NCBI GenBank assembly: GCA_050084515.1
Contig: CM114272.1
Location: 60,326,001-60,390,000, forward strand
Source: Blasia pusilla
Taxonomy: Eukaryota; Marchantiophyta; Marchantiopsida; Blasiales
Length of the DNA stretch: 64,000 bases
Direction: 5' to 3'
A model generated the notes under the pieces. It had not been told where the DNA came from. It worked only from the letters and a program-made list of their open reading frames with translations, and ran no database searches. Shown here one piece after another: positions 1 to 11,086 of this stretch. Each line of letters opens with the position of its first letter. Position 1 is the first letter of the stretch. The translations under genes and the position numbers were made by a program.

Positions 1-117
1 ATGCACTTCGATAAAAATGAGTGATGGAAAACCCATCAGAAGTACAAAAGAGGGGGACTCAAAGAGTAAAAATCTGAAGGCCACAACAAGACCAGAAAAG
101 GAAGAAGGGGGTATTCC
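1..117. repeat. Left arm of a ~117-bp inverted repeat
   Basis: The reverse complement of this segment matches 1150-1266 closely, with about one mismatch per ten bases by eye. The repeat reaches the window edge, so its true outer end is unknown. It could be a terminal inverted repeat of a DNA transposon, or the 3' tail of two copies of the same LINE lying in opposite directions; the LINE-like fragment just inside it is oriented with its 3' end toward this arm, which favours the second reading. Confidence 0.75.
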
Positions 118-122
118 CCCCC

Positions 123-797
123 CTAACGACGAAACTCACCAACAGCAGAGACAATATCAGAAACAACAAGAGAGCTATGACTACTACTAAGTGGGCCTCT
201 AGCGCCGGCGTCACCCAGAGCCTGAGCCCGCCGCAAAAGCCCATTAGCTTGGGCACGCTGCAACGCTATGGAGACCCGTTGCCTACAATAGAGAATCGCA
301 GTAGCTAAGGACAACCCATTTCTCGAGTGGAGATGATGGGCGCAGTCTGTAAGGAACGAGTCAAACCTCTCCCGCATAGCCCCATACATCTCTATGGCCA
401 GGGGGATGAAGATGTGTCCCTCGTGAAGTCGACTGTAGATATGTGTCTTCTTCACCACCGCCGCCGCCGCTCCTTGTAGCATTTGCCCTTGGGCCACCAC
501 TTGGGCTCGCACTGCCTCCCGCGTAGGATCTGTGACTACCACGTCCGCCACCACCACCTCATCCTCTCGTGTCATGTAGAGATCAGCACGAATAAGGGAA
601 TCCCGCATGGAGTAGTGCCTCTCTCTCTGCACATGGAAGCCACTCTCCCGAGCAATACTGAACATGATATCCCGCACTGCATTGTGAGTGGCTATCCTCT
701 CACCCCCAACTGGACAGCGTGCCAAATGCACACCAAGTGGATCCAGGCTCCGACGACACTCGCAGTGTGTCGAACATAGGTACGCGCATATAGGCAC
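123..797 (-). pseudogene. C-terminal fragment of a LINE-like (non-LTR) polyprotein
   Basis: An open frame of about 224 codons. Its N-terminal part holds a cysteine/histidine cluster (CSTHCEC, then GVH and ARC), followed by GGERIATHN and a RADLYM / VVVADVVV stretch. This pattern, a zinc-binding knuckle followed by GG...HN and acidic strand motifs, is what I associate with the C-terminal end of some LINE-like reverse transcriptases, which carry a zinc knuckle and a nuclease-like fold after the RT domain. The last 60 residues are helical and arginine-rich. No RT domain is present upstream, so this is a 5'-truncated copy, the usual outcome of LINE insertion. The frame stays open upstream of residue 1 without a clear ATG. 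The family assignment is from motif memory and is moderate; a captured fragment in a DNA transposon is the alternative. Confidence 0.5.
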
Positions 798-1149
798 GTC
801 ACGACGAAAAAGGACAAGAGAGAGGAGGAAAGAGACTGACGGAAAAGAAATGGATGGGGAAGGGAGTTGGGGTCAAACGGAGTGCGCGGGGGGCTGCAGG
901 GTGAGCAAGGCTAGAAGAGCGAGTAGCAAAGTCGCGGGCTCATAGGGAGCCGTGGGCGAAGCAGCATGGGGAGTGCAGAAATCCAGGAGGCATTAAGGCT
1001 GGATGCATCATAGGGCCGCGTGAATAAAGAAGGTGTCATTATGATAGTAGGGAGTCGTGCATGGGGAGTAAAAGAGTTCAGGACCTGGGAAAGTACATGT
1101 GTACATGCCATGCAAGTACCCTATAGCTGCGAGACACGGTGCCTTGATT

Positions 1150-1266
1150 GGAATGCCCCCTTCTTCCTTTTCTGGTCTTGTTGTAGCCTTCAGGTTTTGG
1201 CTCTTTGAGTCCCCCTCTTTTGTACTTCCGATGGGTTTTCCATCACACTTTTTTATCGAAGTGCAT
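1150..1266. repeat. Right arm of a ~117-bp inverted repeat
   Basis: Inverted partner of 1-117. Both arms contain the same run encoding FFLFWSCC when read in the matching direction, and both end at the same GAAGTGCAT string, though the left arm ends there only because the window starts. Confidence 0.75.
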
Positions 1267-1769
1267 CATTCTTTGATTGGAAGAAGGCAGGTACGTAGAC
1301 ACGCGAGAGCCGAGGAACGGGAAAATCATGGTTAGACACTTGGAGGGAGCCGCGTCCATATGGACGTGCACACGAGTTGCTGGTAGCCAAAGCAAGAAGG
1401 AGTTTGGGGTTAAAGGCACGGTCGGGAGTGGAAGGGTGACGCAGCGTAGTTAGGAGCGGAACAAAGTAGAACCAAACGTGGTAACGAGGGAACCACATAG
1501 GAGAAGAGACCGAGTAAATTCCAGTTACCAAGTTGGGATGACGTACATGGTTAAAGCCAACAAACCGTAGTAGAGCAAGAGTTACATGGTTGGGCAGATG
1601 TGGTAGGCGGTTACCCAGTTCAGAGAATTGATGTTACACTCATGTAGTTATGACTAAAATCAAGATGGTTGTTCACACAGAAAATTTGCGGGGGAAAATT
1701 GACGGTGGAGTGTCAGTGCGCATGATGCTAATGGGTTGTCTGCATCTGTTGACAGGAGGATTGACTTGT
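1267..1769. other. No gene recognised
   Basis: Short open frames occur on both strands but none shows a known motif or agreement with another copy in the window. Probably decayed transposon DNA upstream of DM1. Confidence 0.5.
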
Positions 1770-2231
1770 TGTGCGAGGAGATGGTTGTGCTTCGGAGGTT
1801 GTCGTGTCACATGGAGGAGTCATGATAGACCATGCAGTAGTTTGATGGCGGGAGGGATCATGTTACCCATTTGAGTCCCTTTTCCCGCACTTATCTTATG
1901 TGATTGAGAGTGCTGGGTGGTGGGTAGTTGCTAAGGTTAGATGGGTGTAGCGATGGTGATGAGTGTAGACTCCTTTCATGAGTAGCATGTTCGTGGGTAT
2001 ACGGAAGTTTCCAAGTAGTGGTCACGTGTATGACCCGAGAGTGTCAGTAGTTAGGTGAGTCAGTTGGGAGACTCATGGTGAGCCCGAGTGTTGAGTGTGA
2101 GTGAGGCCGAGTGTGTCGTCACGGGATTATCATTAGCGTTAGTGAGCTAGTGAGGAGTGTGGGAGACTCTCAGTGAGTCTGAGTGCTTGAGCGGGTGAGA
2201 CAGGGTTGTCATCACGGCGTTCTTCCAGGGT
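1770..2231 (+). repeat. DM1 5' leader (LTR/untranslated region), shared with DM3
   Basis: Non-coding sequence that is repeated in inverse orientation at about 35,460-35,900, including strings such as TTACCCATTTGAGTC and a run of GAGTGTGAG-type words. Conservation between two independent copies places it in the element. I could not fix the LTR boundary or recognise a standard primer-binding site. Confidence 0.7.
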
Positions 2232-3900
2232 TTGGAAGAACGAGGTAGTGCGAGCAGTAGTAGTGGTGTAACACGGAGTGGAGTGAGATACCGAGGGGTT
2301 ACGAGTGAGGAGCTACCTCAACATCCATCCATGGTTGGATCGTCATCACTAGACACCAAGTCTGGTGACAAGATTGCAGACAGAGGCAGTATCATTTGGC
2401 AAGAGATGGACGACATGGGCCATCGGGGCATGCGTCGTTTCTTGAGTGCAGTGGGCACCATCGACTTAGATGATTTTATCGAGGAGTTGGACACGTGGTG
2501 CGACTTCCAAGAGATACGGACCCCGACGTGGTTCAACCCTTTCATGGCTTGGAAGGGGTTGTTCCAGCACTTGGAGGGTCCTCCGATGGATGATTACATG
2601 GAATTTTTTATCGCTATATTCAGGAGAGATCGATGCCTCCAGGGTATGTGTCCACTAGTGGTCGCGAGGCATATGATGGGATTGCGAGAGGAGAGAGACC
2701 CACACCATGAGCCCGGAGACTAGATGGAGAGGAGGGCAGTGAGACAGGAAATGTGGCAGAGACCTCTGGTGGTAGAGGGCCACCCATCTTCACTCCCACA
2801 TTGGAGTTCTTTCGACAGTTGGGGAAGAGCTACCAAGGCGTACGCACCAACAAGCTGAAGAGTCAACAAGATTTTCAGTGATAATCGGGTAAGAGTCTGA
2901 GAGAGGCATTCACACGCATGAGGAGGCTGATCATTGCTGCGTATGGAGTGACTCAGGCGCAGTTAATCCAGTATTGGTACGGGGTTCTGGACCGAGAAAT
3001 ACGGAGGAGAGTTTGAGATGCGGTGCTGATTCACACAGCGAAGCCCACATTGAAGGTGATCTTCAAGTTTCCTGAGCGTATTGAGCTCAACATGAGTGAG
3101 GAGCAGGTAGTGACCGCTAGATTTTCTCGAGAGTTGACAGATCCATGAGCAACGGTGACCCCACAGGTGCCACAGCGAGCACCAGTACAACGGGAGTGGG
3201 CCAGTGTGCCCAGAGAGCAGGGCGGGTACCGTGAGCCTATGAGGCAATGACCCGTACCTACACATGTTGCCCAGCAGGGACCGATGTTGTCTTGTTGGAC
3301 GTCTGGAGGGGCCTATAGGCAGAGAGACTGCACACAGCATGGGAGAGGACCACGAGCGCCTCCAATTGCTCAAGAGCCATAGAGGATGGCCCCACGATAG
3401 TACCAGTATGACTATTGCCACACATATGGTCACATTAGGGATAGATGTTTTGATCTTCGTCTAGAGGAACGTCCAGAGGTAGGCCAAGGGCCTGGGGGCG
3501 GTCGTCCTGGAGGAGGTTGGGGAGTTCTTCCTAGACGTGGTGGTAGAGGACCACCACGAGCCAGAGGAGATGGAGCAAGAGCACCAGAGCCGGCACTTCT
3601 CTCACGCATCAATCAGTTGGAGCAGAGGATTGCTGCCATGACGATGATGCAGCTCAGGGAAGGCACAGAGCCACGAGCAGCTAGTGTGGCTCCAACTTCT
3701 ACCTCATACCTTGACCTGGGTGAGGATCTCACTAGTATGGGGTTTATGTTTAGTGCAGCTTAGGTTGAGGTGGCTGCAGTGGTGACTCGGGGTGTTACAA
3801 GATGCACCGAGCCATCCAAAGGTGGAGTTGGGATTGACCCACCGGAGGGGACCGATGGGCGGCAGGCTAGGGTTCCACAGTCATTCACATTGTTGGAGGT
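2232..3900 (+). pseudogene. DM1 gag (capsid/nucleocapsid), decayed
   Basis: Gag would form the virus-like particle in the cytoplasm and package the element RNA. The first 163 codons are open and contain FMAWKGLFQHLEGPPMDDY, shared with DM2 and DM3 and typical of a retrotransposon capsid region. After that the frame is broken by stops, including a TAG at 3761-3763 where DM2 and DM3 have CAG. The nucleocapsid part (about 3280-3450) should hold two zinc knuckles but both are damaged: in the first, the second Cys is Ser and the His is Tyr (CWTSGGAYRQRDC); in the second, the first Cys is Tyr. DM2 keeps a clean first knuckle, so these are losses in this copy. Confidence 0.8.
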
Positions 3901-3937
3901 ACTACATACACCATTGATGGTGCCTCGATGACCAACG

Positions 3938-4678
3938 GTGCCTACAGGTCAAGCAGGTACGTGGACGTCACAAGGAGTTGGAGTGACAACTCCTATGTCG
4001 GCTCGAGTGGAGTCACTGTCGACCATAGTGTTGGAGGTGGCCACCAGAGTGAGCCAGACTCTTCTATTTTCCGCCATAGAGTTGGCGACATTGGGAGTTG
4101 GACCAGCTGAGGTGTTCCGGCTGGCCGCCACATTGTGTGAGCATGGAGAGGTGACTGCTTCTTGTTCAGAGGTAGTTGAGGATGTGGTGGACTTGCCCTT
4201 GGAGCCGGTGCTGGGGACGTCCCCCACAGAGTCATGGCATGCGGCGGCGGCAAAGTTGGTAGATATGCCAACTCAACCAGCCATAGAGCGAGCAGTGGTG
4301 ACACATGGAGTAGTGTTACTGGATAACCGAGCTGGAGTATTTTGCTTGGTTAGTCCGACGTGGACAATATACCACCCGCAGCGCGTCCTACTTGATTCGG
4401 GAGCGCAACCCTTGATGTTAGGGAAGGTGGCGTGTTTAGCGTTGGGGTTAAGGAAGGCCGACATTGAGCCTTATCCCTTCCAGATACAGACATTGATTGG
4501 GGGCGTATCACTCACGCAGTATATGACTCGACAGGAGATAGTTGTTAGAGTCCAGACAGAGCATGCAACGGATAGTGCTATGGTGCACACACGTGCGATT
4601 ACAACACAAGCTGAGTCGTACGATATGTTGATGGGGAGTACAATGTTATATCCCCTAGGATTCATCCTTGACTTCTAG
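3938..4678 (+). pseudogene. DM1 aspartic protease region
   Basis: A 246-codon open frame ending at a TAG. The retropepsin active-site triad DSG is at residues 153-155 (4394-4402) in the context LLDSGAQPLM, followed by the hydrophobic segment GKVACLALGL. The enzyme would cut the polyprotein. Of the DM copies in the window that contain this region, this is the only one with the DSG triad intact: DM2 has DFG and DM3 has GSG. The upstream 140 residues are low-complexity gag-protease linker. The following frame (to about 5112) continues the linker seen before the methyltransferase in DM2 and DM3 but is interrupted by stops. Confidence 0.8.
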
Positions 4679-5112
4679 GAGGAGACCGTTGCTTATCAGC
4701 CTGGGTGGCTGTCAGATGACGGCCGAATGAGTCAATTACCTGTATAGTCTGCGGGATGAGGTGGTCAATCACGAGACATATCTGTGACGACGTTGGCAGC
4801 TTTCACAGGTAGTGTTAGTTGGCCAGGAGAGTTGTTCGAGGGGAACGCACATGCGGAGGATGTCTCAGTAGCGGATAGTCCCACGGAGAGACAGGCCATG
4901 GCAGATGTCTCTTCCCATGTTGGCGAGACGTCTTCACCATTGTGGGGTACGACTCGAGAGCTATAGAGGAGTGCCGACGACCTCATGAGGCAGGCGTGGA
5001 GTAATGCCTTAATCTTGGAGCAGTGAAATTCAGGTGGCGATTGGGCCCCTGGAGTAGGGATGTTGACCCCACTGGATACCACACATGTTGTGTGGCAGTG
5101 TCCATAGGAGGG
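4679..5112 (+). pseudogene. DM1 protease-methyltransferase linker, cut off
   Basis: Continuation of the DM polyprotein past the TAG, recognisable by matches to DM3 such as SVSWPGELF/SLVWPGELL-like strings and LTPLDTT. It stops at about 5112, a few codons short of methyltransferase motif I, where satellite sequence begins. Confidence 0.65.
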
Positions 5113-6330
5113 TTTTATTTCAAGATGACATTCTTGGACAAGATGAAAAATGAAAAGACCCCATTTTCATTGGATGTTTAAGGGCACGGTCAAAAAATAA
5201 GTTAGTAGATATTTAGGTTTTAGTCACAATTCCATTTTTTGTTGAACTTTGCAAGGGAGCATCATGCACCCATGGGATCATGTCTACAAAGTTTCAACTC
5301 AAATTGACATACTTGGAGAAGATGCAAAATCAAAAGACCCCATTTTGCATTGGAGGTTTAAGGGCGCGGGTCAAAAGATGAGTTAATACATTTTAAGGTT
5401 TTTGTCACAATTCCATTGGACTTCAAAATTTTCAAGGGATCTACATACACCCTAGGGATAATTTTTACCAAGTTTCAACTCATGACAACATACTTGGATA
5501 AATTGAAAAATGAAACTACTCCATTTTCATTGGAGATTTAAGGGTGCATGTCAAAAAATGAGTTAATAGATTTTGGAGTTTTGGTCACAACTCCATTTTA
5601 TGTGAAACTTAACAAGGGCATTACATGCACCCAGGGGATCATGTCTACCAAGTTTCAACTCAAGATGACATACTTGGAGAAGATGAAAAATCAAAAGACC
5701 CCATGTTGCATTTGGGGCTTAAGGGCGTATGTGGGTCAAAAAATGAGTTAATAAATTTTGAGGTCTTGTTCACAACTCCATTTAAGTTGAAACTTTGTGA
5801 GGGATCTACTCACAACCTGGGGATAAGGTCTACCAAGTTCCAACTCAAGATGACATACTTGGACAAGATGGAAAATGAAAACACCCCATTTTTGTTGGAG
5901 GTTTAAGGGCGCATGTCAAAAAATGAGTTATTAAAATTTTGACGTTTTGGTCAGAAATCCATTGGAGTTGAAACTTTGAGAGGGTGCTACCTTCACCCTG
6001 GGGATCATGTCTACCAAGTTTCACCTCAAAATGACATACTTGAAGAAGATGACAAATCAAAAGACCCCATTTTGCATTGGAGGTTTAAGGACGTACGTAA
6101 GGGTTTAGGATAAATAAATTTTGAGGTTTTGATCAAAACTCCATTTTAGTTGAAACTTTGCAAGCAAACACCATACTCCCTGGGGATCATGCCTACCAAG
6201 TTTCAACTTGGTAGGCATTTTGATTGGAGGTTTAAGTATTTGGTGAAAAAATGAGTTTATAAATTTTGAGGTTTTGGTGACAAGTGCATTGGACTTGAAA
6301 CTTTGCAAGGCAGCTTCCGTATTCACATGT
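5113..6330. repeat. ~180-bp tandem repeat (satellite-like), about 6.8 units
   Basis: Marker words recur at a steady spacing: GACATACTTGG-like strings near 5126, 5306, 5487, 5667, 5852 and 6032, and ATGAGTTAAT-like strings near 5201, 5381, 5561, 5745, 5926, 6108 and 6253. Spacings are 180-184 bp, except the last unit (about 145 bp), which is internally deleted. Units differ by perhaps 10-20%. Open frames across it are artefacts of the periodicity. Confidence 0.9.
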
Positions 6331-7932
6331 GATATTTAGGGAAAGGAAATAGAAAATTATTTTATTAATTATAATAGTTGAGAATCTATTTAGTGAATGT
6401 TATTTTGGAGGGAAGAGTGTGACACCAAATATTAAATGAATTCTCTTGAAATTCGGAATTCAAAATTATCAAAAATAAAGAAATATTTGAATGAAGAAAT
6501 CATGCCCCTAGTTCTAGCTATCAGCCCATTGGGAATAAAAAGAAAATAGACTTCGAGGACATGAATATCCTCGAGTAATGTTTTGCCCATGCGATGCACC
6601 AAGTAACTTGGGGTGAAATGATTGGGAATGAAAAAACTCACATCTAACTTGGCTCAAGACAATTTTTTATAGATTTTCCTTTCTTAATTTTGAAAAAATT
6701 AATTTATCCCTTTTCCAATCTGCGTCTTTCAATAAATAAAAGAAAATCACTTATTTTGATGAATTTTTTTCCCAAAAGAGGGATCAAACTTTTCCCCAAT
6801 CTAACTTGAAAGTTCAAAATAAAATAGGAATAACATGTCTTCCTTAATTTAAAAGAATAATTCTTGTCCCATTAGTGTCCTATTATCCTTTTCATTTTTT
6901 CCCTAAAGAATTTTTTTCCCTCACAAATAAACTTTAAATTTCGTTTCCATGAACCTTGAAAAAATAATTTGAAATTTTCAAATGAGGAAAGATTAAAAAA
7001 GATGAAAGAGACTCTAGAAGATTATATCGGGGAAGATGTTTGAATTTGAGTTAATTATAAATAAATAATTATTTTGAAAGCCTTACCCATTCTTTTTTTT
7101 ACTTAATACATGGTAAAATTAAAAAAATTCATGAATTCATGGAAAAAATTGGTATGGGTCTTCAATTTTTCTCAACTAGTTAAAAAATTCACTCATTTTG
7201 ATCCAGAGTTTGTCTCAAAATATTATTAAAAAATCCCTCAAAATTAAAGCTTGAAAATTAGATTAAATGATATATTTCTAGAGTAATATGTAATTTCCCT
7301 TACAAAATTAGCTTGAAATTAAAATTTTAAGCTTTTTTCCTAAAATTTGAAAAGAATATTTTAATTTATAAAATGAAAATTTTGATAATGAAAAAAGGTA
7401 AATTTTCTTTTGGGATTTTATTTTTTAACTTAATTTTATCTTAAAACCAAAAAAAAAATCTTTAAGAAACTTCTTTTCTATTCAACTCTTAGCTTAGTAT
7501 AGGGAAAATTAAACAATAGTTGAGTATCCGAAGGCTTCACACGTGGAGTTCATCGAGAGATTCTTAGCCAAGGCCAACGCCTTTAATAATATAATTTTTC
7601 TAAAATAATTTATGAAATCTCCTTGTCAAGTAGAAGTAAAAAATGTTATAAAATATGCAAAATATTTTTTAAAAATAAAATTTATATCAAACAAACATTT
7701 CAATCGATGTACCTTCCACTTTACCCAAAGAGTTAGAATCCTAGAGAAAACTTTGATCCATTTCATCAACTCACTTCATGGACAACATTCAAAAGTGACT
7801 CACATTCACAAGTCTACAAAGTGAAATTTTTGAAGTATTTCTTACAAAAAATGAGTGGTACCCCACATTTTCATTGCTCTGAGAGGAACCTCATACTTAT
7901 GTACGTTAAAAAAATTTATATATGAAATCGCC
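6331..7932. other. AT-rich stretch without recognisable genes
   Basis: Very rich in A/T homopolymer runs with many stops in all frames. A 70-codon plus-strand frame at 7612-7824 has no motif and a composition explained by base bias. Nothing else seen. Confidence 0.6.
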
Positions 7933-9297
7933 CTATCTAATCTGATGCATCATCAGATATATATAACACCGGTGTAGACATCTCATCAACTCTTCCATCT
8001 CTTCCCATGGTTGCACAAAAACGGACAAGTCCTTCCTTAGGATGGACATGGATGGATAAGTCTCGACATGTCCACGGATATGGGTTCCAAGGGGTGGGAC
8101 CCACACTTTTAGTCCATGATGGAAGGTATGGCAAGGATGAGAGGAGCAATGAGGGAGGAGGGAGTGGAGGTGGAGGGAGGAAGAAATGGGGGAGTATGGA
8201 ACATGAAAGCAAGTAAGAGGAATGAGAAAGAAGGGAAAGGTGGGGCCCATACGGACAAGTAATTGCGTAGGAAGGATATAGGTCCATGGACAAGGACATG
8301 TCCATAGACACGGACTTTGTCCACATGCAACCTTGTCTCTTCCCCTAGCTCTAGTCATACGTGTTTCCCCTCCACGAGGAACAATCCTCTCTAACTCAAC
8401 ATCCGCTTCACCATCATCTGTTTCTTGTATTGGTTGTGTTGGAAACATCTGCCACTCCCTCTCAAAGAATCCAAAAAGTTCCTCTTGCATACGACGCGAG
8501 TAATGGTATGTTCGAGAATATCCCCCTTCCGTCCTTGGAGGAATATCTTGCCATAAGAAAGGTGGCAATATCAATTCAAGTCTCCTCAAGACAAGATCAT
8601 CCACGAATGGATTCTGGTAATTGGTTTGCACAAGTTATCGAGTTGTGTTGAAAGCATCCCAAGCTTCTTGTGCGTTCAACCATTGAGTAAAGAAGAAGTT
8701 TTCTGCCTCTCGATTTTGGAGATCTATGGCAGTTCCGTGAATAAGCTCTCATGGATTGTACATGTCAATGAAGCGCACGTTCGCACAACCGATCGATCCT
8801 TTGTTGACATGGGATTTCAGCATGAACCACCCCATCTATTTTGACTTCGGGGTTGTAATTCGATTGGGGACTCCAAAAGAGATGCCAAATAGATGATACA
8901 GTCTTCTTGACCAAGCTTGTCTACAAGTTGGTCACTTGTGAGAGAGTAACATAGGCTTCTAAAGACAATATGGATGCCAATAACAAGCTTTACATGTGTA
9001 TGTCACGTAACAACCCTCGGTGGCAATAGGGTTGAAGCATATCATACATTTAGGCCACTTGTTTGGCGTGAGGGCCCCTCCTTCAGCTACTACAATTGCC
9101 TTCATCCAATCAGGCAGATCTTGATCTTGTCTGCTCAGATTGAGAGGTCTTGGAGCCAACATGAAAGAAGCATAGTTGGCAGCGTTTGGGGGGGGGCGAC
9201 CGCCCAAACCCCGCACCTGGTTCTGTTCGGCTCTTATTGCGCACCCCTTCCAATCCATCCTTGTACCCTCCCGACTCACATCCCTCTTACGATGCAT
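7933..9297 (-). pseudogene. Unrecognised zinc-finger protein pseudogene, probably transposon-derived
   Basis: Two coding-like stretches on the minus strand. The first (9297-8959) contains LPDWMKAIVVAEGGAL and then a Cys-rich module with spacing CX2C, CX2C and a final Cys (KCMICFNPIATEGC, YTCKACYWHPYC), resembling a treble-clef or PHD/RING-type zinc site. The second, in another frame (about 8850-7933), reads smoothly through FFFTQWLNAQEAWDAF, QNPFVDDLVLRRLELI and RRMQEELFGFFE apart from two stop codons. Together they look like one protein broken by frameshifts and stops. I do not recognise the family. The proline/histidine-rich C-terminal 100 residues of the second part may not be coding. Confidence 0.4.
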
Positions 9298-9990
9298 TGA
9301 ACCCCATCTATATCAAGCTTGCGGGTAAGGTGCTTGGACTCATGCCTCGCATTGAGCACGCATCCTACCCGTGTGGAAAGAGATACCCGCGGGGTATGGG
9401 AAAAAAATTTATTTATTGATTCCTTATTTTTTCCTCGTCTCACTTGCACAATCATGCACCCTACCTACAAGCCCATGTCTTTCCCGTATCCCTCATGCAC
9501 ACGAAGGCATCTTACTTCGTGTTGGGACGCCGCCCACAACCCATCCTTGTGCCAACGCTGGAAACTTGGATACTAAAAAAATCGGGCTCAGCCCTAGCAA
9601 GGACCTAGGAAGTGATTCACAATTGCGGGTCCAAGGAGGAAGGACCTTGGTGCGACCTACCAAAGTTTGAACCTAGACTAGCTAGCTTCAAGACTAGTAG
9701 CTATAGAAAACTGCTAAAGCATGGCTGATGGATACGGCTTTTCCACACGCACACCACCATGAAGAATGAAGTTTTGCAATGAGTGGATGAGTGGCTTTGG
9801 TCCCCTTCTCAATTATATAGGATATATACAAGAACCCCTAACCTTAGTCATAGTCTCTAGTTACACTAACTATAGTTAACTAACCCTAATTAAGATAATC
9901 GTACTTAATTGACTAACCCATATTAAGCTTTCCCACTTCATGTGAGTACCACATATAGTAATTCATATGTCCGATGAGCTTAGTTATAAC

Positions 9991-10150
9991 TTAATCTTCA
10001 ATAATCCCCATCAAGCTCATCTCAATATTTCTAAAACCTAAACTTTTTCTAAACATCTCAAACTTATCTTTAAAGAATGCCTTTGTAAAGATATCAAAAA
10101 TTTGCTCTCTGTACCTATTTACACAACATCAATTTCTCCTATAAGTACTT
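9991..10150 (-). pseudogene. Ty1/copia RNase H C-terminal remnant
   Basis: The reverse strand reads QIFDIFTKAFFKDKFEMF and, a few residues on, NIEMSLMG, ending at a stop at 9991-9993. This is the hallmark end of copia-type polyproteins (QxADIFTKxLxxxxF...). The preceding residues (YIEVLIGEIDVV) are in a neighbouring frame, showing a frameshift and a stop near 10,120. The GATGGGG after NIEMS may be part of the polypurine tract, and 9660-9985 may hold the adjoining LTR, although no second copy is present to prove it. Confidence 0.75.
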
Positions 10151-11086
10151 CGATGTAGAGTTTGTTATCTACTTCCCTTAGCATCACCTCGAAGCTCTCT
10201 TGGCCTTGAGCTTTGCAAGCGGAAGACTTATATTGAGTCCCAAAGACTCCATCGGTTGTACATTCTGTAGGTAGTCGAGAAGCTTCCGAACACTAATCAG
10301 GTTGAGTCTTAGCTTCCTAAGTGTGTAGCATCTCCCTAGGAAGCCTCTGCCACAAGCCCTGACCAATCTCCATAAGTTGCTTGCCTTAGACAGAGCGTGT
10401 TGATTAATTCCTCAAAGTGCGTCCCTTAACATAGGTCTTTATTAAAATTCAATCATTACTACTCTAATAGCATCCTGCTCTTTGTCACACACTCCTCATC
10501 TATCTATGCCATCCAACTCCGTATATACAAGGTTCGACACAGAAAAACATTTTGTCCATAAACTTATGTCCGCCCCTGGGATGAACATGTCCATATAAGC
10601 CTAGGTTTTGGCCATCCACACTCACACTTGCTTCGCTAGCAATGTAGATCCAAGCTCGGCCAACCCACACATGAGTCCAATAACCTGCCATCCATTCTAT
10701 CTACCCATTTTGTAGCCCGCATAGGCCTCAGCGAGCCCAATCCATGCAGACTCGATACAGACCATGCACATGCTCACACCCAACACAACCTTTCGATCCT
10801 TGCCCACCTCCCTTAATCCGATCCCATACCGATTCCTATATCCCAAGCCCGCACGAACAACCAGGATAAATACCCGCATAGGATAGACAAGTCCGCTTCT
10901 ATGCAACCTTTTGCATATAATCCCTTCATCCCATTACTCCTACTTATAAATCCCACACTTCTATATCTTTATACATGAGGTTCCCATAATCTACCTTTGC
11001 CATCCCTTAGTTTCCTCCTACCACCGTGTCTGGTAATCTTGCAAACCAGAATTCTTCCACTATCGCCAGAAGTGTCATCCTCCAAG
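10151..11086. other. No gene recognised
   Basis: Short frames only, with no motif and no match to other parts of the window. Confidence 0.5.

Larger units (their letters stand above)
1770..5112 (+). mobile_element. DM1: truncated Ty3/gypsy element of the methyltransferase-carrying DM family
   Basis: Leader, gag and protease of one DM copy, reading left to right. The order and sequence match DM3 (33-36 kb) in inverse orientation: the leader at about 1770-2231 corresponds to 35,460-35,900 reversed. The element ends abruptly near 5112, after the LTPLDTT stretch that in DM2 and DM3 immediately precedes methyltransferase motif I, and is followed directly by a 180-bp tandem repeat. It therefore lacks methyltransferase, RT, RNase H, integrase and the 3' LTR. 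Several in-frame stops show it is dead. Confidence 0.85.

Noticed and set aside
7612-7824. 70-codon plus-strand frame in AT-rich DNA
   Set aside because: No motif, lysine/phenylalanine-rich as expected from base composition.
8007-8216. Plus-strand open frame opposite the zinc-finger pseudogene
   Set aside because: Low-complexity Gly/Ser composition and overlap with the more coherent minus-strand reading.
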